Shown here: in pieces, positions 21,506-25,491 of the stretch | Layout of the letters: each line of letters begins with the position of its first letter | Numbering within the stretch: the first letter of the stretch is position 1 | Origin: a virus | Direction: 5' to 3' (one strand) | Length of the DNA stretch: 25,491 nt | Virus record (IMG/VR): IMGVR_UViG_3300047163_000146 | Location: 1 to 25,491 of that record | Notes under the pieces: generated by a model | The model's input: only the letters and a program-made list of their open reading frames with translations | Told to the model about the DNA's origin: nothing | The model's database searches: none | Position numbers and translations under genes: made by a program

Positions 21506-23707
21506 TTATTCTGCTGGAGCCTCAAGCGGCTTTTGCGCCTGCTGAACCCTGTCCTGCTCTGCATTATGCAAATCAGCGCCCACTTTCAGCTTCGCCTCTT
21601 CAAGCTTCATCTGTTCAATTCTTTCGCGTGAATCGCGGTCAGCCTGAGCACTCTGATCTTCCATTTGCTGCTCATTTTCACGCGCCTGCGTTTCCATAAT
21701 CGCTGTTGCCGCCTCACGCTGCTCTTGCTTGGCCTTAACCTGAACAAGCGCCATTTTAGACGGGTCGGGAGGAGGGGGCGGAGGAGGTTGTGGGGGCGGA
21801 GCGGGCGGATTAATAGCGCCTTGAGAAGGATAGCCAAGGGTAGAAAGAATAATCTCCAAAGCCCATGTTTTATTAAGCTCAGGTTCAAAGATATTAACCA
21901 GCTGAGAAAGAGCAGTCGCCATCATCACGCGATGGACATGAGACGGAACATTGGGATCTGAAACTGGCACCAAGTCCAAGTCGTTAAACTCTTCGGCTTC
22001 TTCCCATTTACGACGCGGATTTTTAGCATAGCGCGAAAGAGCGGTCGGATCTTCAGCAAACAATTCCTTGAGCTTCTCAAATTCTTCCTGCTGCGAAGAA
22101 TGGTTCTGCTTATGAAGCGCGGCCATGGGCTTAGTAGCCTGCTCAATTAACGCCATCATAGTTCCCACCGGGACATCCGCGCGACCTTCACCCACTTGCA
22201 CCTGAGCCGTCATGGCAAGGCGACGCGCATTATCAGATACATTCTTAGCTAGTGTCATCAAAACCTGACTAGGTTCCTTGTAGGGAAGCGCCATCACCAC
22301 ATCAGTAATTTTCATGCCACCGGTTTTTATGGTTTTCATGCCGCCCGGATTTACCCGGATTTGCGTAGTCTCTTGCCGCCCTCCAACATCAGATGACAGC
22401 AATCCCGGAAAGTTGGCGAATTGTCCGGCATCAAGTAGCTGTCGGCCAAGAGCTGTAAGGGCTCGCGCAGTATTTCCAAGAATGTGTATGAAACCATAGT
22501 GGTAAAATCCGAGCCCAGGAATGAACCCGTAATGGACAAAGCGGATGATGGGAGTAAAATCTTCATCATCTTCCCTCCAGTTGCGCCTGATTTCCAAGAT
22601 TTCACGGCTATCCTTGTCAATAGTTATGCGATAAGGCAATGGCAAGCCGTCCGGCGCGCCGGGCTCATAAAAGCCATATTCAGATAAATCAACTTCAACA
22701 TAGCTTTCATAGACTGTATGTCGCTCGTCCTCATAACGAGGCTGAGGCATAATGCCTTCAATCTTCTTAATCTTGCGTTCAGTTGTGGTCGGCTGCTCAT
22801 GCGGATGAACCAGGTCTACGTCACGATACACACCGGCAAGCATCATGCGCTTCATAACCGAAGGCCGCAGGGCGGTTTTATGTGTCATGCGCCCGCAATT
22901 GGCAAGACTTACTGTGTCATTCGATACAATAAAATCCTGCATTGATACATAATCTGAAACGGGAGCCTTGCGAATAGGACAACGATATATCTTTTTAAAA
23001 CCATTCCCGCAAAAACCCTGAGCAAATAACATACGACGTGTATCGGGGTAATATTCCTTGCGCACCGATGTAAGATAGTAATTCATGTCGTTTTCAAGAT
23101 CATCCGCAAGGCGAAGGCGATCATCCGTTATGTCACGCGTATAATCCTTAACCTTGACTGGCCCGGTAGATGGCAATAATTCGGCGCTGGTAGTGCATTG
23201 GTAATTAATAACCGCCTCAAGAAGAGTGGAGTCGTAAGTTTTGGACACCGTCCCCTCAGCAGTTGCCTCACTTGAGGCCTCTTCAAGCGTCAGGCCAAGC
23301 AGATCAATGCCGCGATCATACGTCTTTTCAAGCTGAGCGCGTGTTTCAATATCATTATTGATACCGCGAAGAATATCATCGCATAAACCGGACAATTCAT
23401 AGTCATTGACCTTTTCAGCAAGATTGGCAGAAAAAGATGTGTCTTTCGCAGCCATTTTTTTTCTGGCATCAAAGTCCACCTCGACATCACCATTTTCAGA
23501 CACAGTAATGCTTATACCTGTCAATGGATCGTAGGATGATTTTTCAGCATCCGCCGCCTCGCCATCGTCAAGCACAACATCAATGCCTGAAACAGGCGAC
23601 GCAGCGGGCTCCTGATTATCAGGCAATGTAGCGGGAGAAATCGGCATTTTCTCATTATACATGATTTTAGTGCCTTTTCCAGTGAAAGGACGTATAATTG
23701 GCTGCAT
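21506..23707 (-). CDS. Portal protein
   Basis: The protein has 733 residues, the size class of P22-like portals. Markers I recognise are 'LEAVINYQCTTSAELLPSTG' (about 162-181), 'DMNYYLTSVRKEYYPDTRRM' (about 207-226), and 'IPGLGFYHYGFIHILGNTAR' with 'ALTALGRQLLDAGQFANFPG' (about 390-430), followed by a GGMK pair. 'RADVPVGTMMALIEQATKP' (about 501-519) is near the wing/crown region. Residues about 631-648 are nearly pure Pro (PPPQPPPPPPPDP), followed by an Ala/Glu/Gln-rich coiled coil to the C-terminus. It forms the ring through which DNA enters. The ATG has AAGGA 7 bases upstream. An internal ATG at 23662 is an alternative start; the terminase gene expected upstream is not in the window. Confidence 0.88.
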   Translation of the reverse strand: MQPIIRPFTGKGTKIMYNEKMPISPATLPDNQEPAASPVSGIDVVLDDGEAADAEKSSYDPLTGISITVSENGDVEVDFDARKKMAAKDTSFSANLAEKVNDYELSGLCDDILRGINNDIETRAQLEKTYDRGIDLLGLTLEEASSEATAEGTVSKTYDSTLLEAVINYQCTTSAELLPSTGPVKVKDYTRDITDDRLRLADDLENDMNYYLTSVRKEYYPDTRRMLFAQGFCGNGFKKIYRCPIRKAPVSDYVSMQDFIVSNDTVSLANCGRMTHKTALRPSVMKRMMLAGVYRDVDLVHPHEQPTTTERKIKKIEGIMPQPRYEDERHTVYESYVEVDLSEYGFYEPGAPDGLPLPYRITIDKDSREILEIRRNWREDDEDFTPIIRFVHYGFIPGLGFYHYGFIHILGNTARALTALGRQLLDAGQFANFPGLLSSDVGGRQETTQIRVNPGGMKTIKTGGMKITDVVMALPYKEPSQVLMTLAKNVSDNARRLAMTAQVQVGEGRADVPVGTMMALIEQATKPMAALHKQNHSSQQEEFEKLKELFAEDPTALSRYAKNPRRKWEEAEEFNDLDLVPVSDPNVPSHVHRVMMATALSQLVNIFEPELNKTWALEIILSTLGYPSQGAINPPAPPPQPPPPPPPDPSKMALVQVKAKQEQREAATAIMETQARENEQQMEDQSAQADRDSRERIEQMKLEEAKLKVGADLHNAEQDRVQQAQKPLEAPAE

Positions 23708-24752
23708 GGCAATTTCCTTCTATGACAGGGTAAAAGAGACCTCTGCAACCACTGGACTTGCCTCCATAGCTCTTGGAGGCGCCGTAACTCAGTTTCGCTC
23801 CTTTGCAAGCGTCTATTCCAATGCTGTTCAATCTTATTACTGTGCCGCAGATCAATCCGGACCCAACTGGGAGGTGGGGATTGGGACATACCTAAGCTCA
23901 GGAAATGTCCTTGGGCGCACCTCTATTCTGGCTTCCAGCAATTCAGGCAATATCGTTAACTTTACCTCTGGCTCTCTGTTCGTATTTAACACGATTCCAG
24001 CTATAAGCGCCCCCAATTCGATAGCGGGAAGTGGCAGGAATATAGTAGTAAGGCAAGCGAGCACAACAACTGCAACAGTAACGGCTGATGAATTTATAGT
24101 AGAAAATTCGCTTGGAAGCGGAGCTGTAAAACTAGCCAATATAAATCTTACTTTAAACGCAGGCACCAATGGAGCAAATGGGCTTGATACTGGCGCGTTG
24201 GCGGCAACTCAATTTTACTGGGTATACATTATATACAATCCTTCTTCCAATACCCAGGCCGGATTGCTGCAAGTTGCATCTGGGTCGCCCCCTACGGTTT
24301 ATAGCGGAGCACATATGCCATCCGGATATCAAATGTCAGCATTAGTAGGAATTTTAGCAACAAATGGTTCATCGCAATTTATTGTCACAACGCAAATTGA
24401 CAGAGAAGTATTTTATCAATCCGCTCAAGTTGTATTCAGCAATCAGGCTAATTCAACAGGGTTCACCGCTCAAACAATTACGCAAATACCCAATGGAGCT
24501 AAAAATGCCAGCGGGTATTATGATTGCGCACCAATACTCAGCACATTATTAGAATTAGGGGTCGCAGCAGATGCAACTGGCACAGGGGCGCAATATTCCA
24601 ATCAGACCACTTCGGTGGTAACAGGATTATCATTACTATTGCTTAATTTTAGGCAAGTGCCAGTTATTACCTCTCAATTGCTGTATATATTGGCAAGTGA
24701 TTCTACCGCCTCCCCCACTAATTCATTAGCAATACAAAGTTTTACTTTTTAA
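23706..24752 (+). CDS. Fibre / receptor-binding-type protein on the opposite strand
   Basis: The protein has 348 residues from the ATG at 23706. The first 95 residues (AISFYDRVKETSATTGLASI, 'FRSFASVYSNAVQSYYCAAD', 'GPNWEVGIGTYLSSGNVLGR', 'LASSNSGNIVNFTSGSLFVF') match, from memory, a widespread N-terminal domain of phage tail proteins. Homologues I recall start at this Met; an ATG at 23661 would add 15 residues that look unrelated. Residues 105-280 include 'ATQFYWVYIIYNPSSNTQAG' and a Ser/Thr-rich beta region. The end is beta-rich. It is on the plus strand, against all its large neighbours. Its start codon overlaps the portal start on a shared CATG. TATAAT lies 7 bases before the ATG, leaving little or no leader. 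Confidence 0.82.
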   Translation: MAISFYDRVKETSATTGLASIALGGAVTQFRSFASVYSNAVQSYYCAADQSGPNWEVGIGTYLSSGNVLGRTSILASSNSGNIVNFTSGSLFVFNTIPAISAPNSIAGSGRNIVVRQASTTTATVTADEFIVENSLGSGAVKLANINLTLNAGTNGANGLDTGALAATQFYWVYIIYNPSSNTQAGLLQVASGSPPTVYSGAHMPSGYQMSALVGILATNGSSQFIVTTQIDREVFYQSAQVVFSNQANSTGFTAQTITQIPNGAKNASGYYDCAPILSTLLELGVAADATGTGAQYSNQTTSVVTGLSLLLLNFRQVPVITSQLLYILASDSTASPTNSLAIQSFTF

Positions 24753-24758
24753 TATAAA

Positions 24759-25214
24759 ATGCTTGGCTTCACCGCAATATCGGAAGATCCCATTGATGCT
24801 CTGAATGCGAACATTCAGCAATCTATAGCTACATGGATGGCATCAGCTTCATTTTCTGCCGCAGGAAAGCTTACAGAAAAAACCATTGCAACATGGTCCG
24901 GACACTCTGCATTCTCTGCGCAAGGAAAGGCACTGGAAAAAGGCGTGGCAGCGTGGACAGCGTCCGGAACATTTAATCCCAAGGGGGCAATCGCAAGAAA
25001 GTCTCAAGCCACATGGCTTGCCCATACAACTTTTTTAAGTAAAAGCCCCTCACTCAGGGCAAGCAAAGTAAACTGGAAGTCTGGCATCGTCTTTCAGGCT
25101 GTCGGATCTTCCAAAATGGGGAAAATAGGCTATCCATTCCCCGCTCAACATCTTCTTGGCGATCCATTTCCTAAAAAAATACGTCCACTTTACCAAAGAA
25201 TGCGAATTCAATAA
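24759..25214 (+). CDS. Protein of five 20-residue repeats
   Basis: The protein has 151 residues. The first 22 residues (MLGFTAISEDPIDALNANIQ) resemble the start of a small phage structural family. Residues 23-122 are five tandem 20-residue units with a Trp at position 4 and a Phe at position 10, and often a Gly at 14. The C-terminus is basic and Pro-rich (YPFPAQHLLGDPFPKKIRPL). It follows the fibre-type gene by 6 bases on the same strand, so both are probably made together and may sit on the same virion structure. No ribosome binding site is clear. It ends 7 bases inside the end of the opposing gene at 25208. Confidence 0.72.
   Translation: MLGFTAISEDPIDALNANIQQSIATWMASASFSAAGKLTEKTIATWSGHSAFSAQGKALEKGVAAWTASGTFNPKGAIARKSQATWLAHTTFLSKSPSLRASKVNWKSGIVFQAVGSSKMGKIGYPFPAQHLLGDPFPKKIRPLYQRMRIQ
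24825..25124 (+). repeat. Five tandem 60-bp (20-residue) repeats
   Basis: The units read IATWMASASFSAAGKLTEKT, IATWSGHSAFSAQGKALEKG, VAAWTASGTFNPKGAIARKS, QATWLAHTTFLSKSPSLRAS and a last KVNWKSGIVFQAVGSSKMGK. Trp at position 4 and Phe at position 10 hold in all five. The first two are closest and the last two most diverged, suggesting growth by duplication. Confidence 0.7.
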
Positions 25215-25447
25215 CCTGAAAGCACCTGGACAAGAAAATTACGCTGATCCCGGCTTGCATGGCACCTGTTTTCATCATGTTGAAGCAATATTTCCAACTC
25301 AGACAAACGCTTTTTACATGCGACAACCTGCTCTGGGTCATTTTTTAAACGATCCATAAGGTCGCTACGCCCGAAAGGAGTTGTTAGGTAGAATTTCTGG
25401 TACAAATCCGACTTTTGATCGGGAACATTTAATTTATTATATGCCAT
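25208..25447 (-). CDS. Small unknown protein upstream of the portal
   Basis: The protein has 79 residues from the ATG at 25447; a TTG at 25453 is a less likely start. It is charged and helical, with 'YQKFYLTTPFGRSDLMDRLK' and 'LSELEILLQHDENRCHASRD'. I do not recognise it. Its end overlaps the end of the plus-strand repeat gene by 7 bases, so the two are convergent. Its start overlaps the end of a further upstream minus-strand gene by 11 bases, so it belongs to the same operon as the genes beyond the window edge. No terminator-like hairpin is visible at the convergent ends. Confidence 0.6.
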   Translation of the reverse strand: MAYNKLNVPDQKSDLYQKFYLTTPFGRSDLMDRLKNDPEQVVACKKRLSELEILLQHDENRCHASRDQRNFLVQVLSGY

Positions 25448-25491
25448 AGTCAATCTTAGCTATAATTTTACCATCAACTTTTACTTTGTGG
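25437..25491 (-). CDS. End of an upstream gene (partial)
   Basis: The only open minus-strand frame at the right edge reads HKVKVDGKIIAKIDYGI and stops at 25439-25437. It overlaps the start of the next gene by 11 bases, as is common in this operon. The terminase gene expected upstream of a portal would lie in this direction, but 17 residues are too few to identify it. Confidence 0.45.
   Translation of the reverse strand, partial: HKVKVDGKIIAKIDYGI

Noticed and set aside
21771-21808. G-rich plus-strand tract as a G-quadruplex regulatory element
   Set aside because: It is simply the complement of Pro codons in the portal's polyproline stretch, so coding constraint explains it.
24825-25124. 60-bp tandem repeats as a CRISPR array
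   Set aside because: The units are adjacent with no spacers, diverge at DNA level and keep an open reading frame, so they are protein repeats.

Overview
The window is a stretch of a tailed double-stranded DNA phage or prophage genome. No bacterial housekeeping gene, tRNA, rRNA, insertion sequence or CRISPR array was seen. Nearly all genes lie on the minus strand, end to end or overlapping by 1-11 bases, and form one late structural block read from high to low coordinates. Portal, scaffold, capsid, adaptor and a P22 gp10-like neck protein are present, with several fibres or spikes. No tape measure, tail tube or sheath was seen, so a short-tailed (podovirus-like) particle is the best guess. Several of the small proteins resemble, from memory, proteins common in phages of Alphaproteobacteria, so such a host is likely but not proven. 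Composition looks AT-leaning by eye (not computed).

Layout in order of minus-strand transcription. (1) 25491-25208: the tail end of an upstream gene and a small unknown gene. (2) 23706-25214: two genes on the opposite (plus) strand, a fibre-like protein and a 20-residue-repeat protein, lying next to the portal gene. (3) 23707-18063: head assembly, with portal, an unknown acidic protein, a Lys/Gly/Pro-rich KGG-motif protein, a small helical protein, a GroES-like co-chaperonin, a coiled-coil probable scaffold and a conserved unknown protein. (4) 18038-17204: a compact probable lysis cassette, with an Ala-rich protein, a membrane-anchored coiled-coil protein and two small lipoproteins with overlapping genes. 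(5) 17188-14270: promoter-like sequence and hairpin leader, then a capsid accessory protein, the HK97-fold major capsid protein and a further virion protein. (6) 14258-11096: lectin-like fibre, small virion proteins, a Tad2/DUF2829-like candidate anti-defence protein and its unknown partner. (7) 11024-8834: two basic KGG-motif proteins, a connector-type structural protein and a zinc-ribbon-like protein. (8) 8837-72: large tail spike, adaptor, gp10-like neck protein, a small protein, a second fibre and a large low-complexity virion protein. A further gene starts at the left edge.

How they fit together: the portal, probable scaffold, GroES-like protein, capsid and decoration proteins would build and fill the head; the adaptor, gp10-like protein and the 399-residue protein would close the neck; three large adhesins on the minus strand plus one on the plus strand would handle receptor binding; the lysis cassette would release progeny. 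The least explained material is the family of KGG/RLDK-motif basic proteins spread over the window, a repeated beta-rich module inserted in two neck proteins, and the Tad2-like gene sitting inside a structural operon. No gene-free stretch exceeds 300 bases; the largest gaps (17060-17203, 20311-20451, 12575-12675, 11025-11095) hold the hairpins and promoter-like sequences listed.
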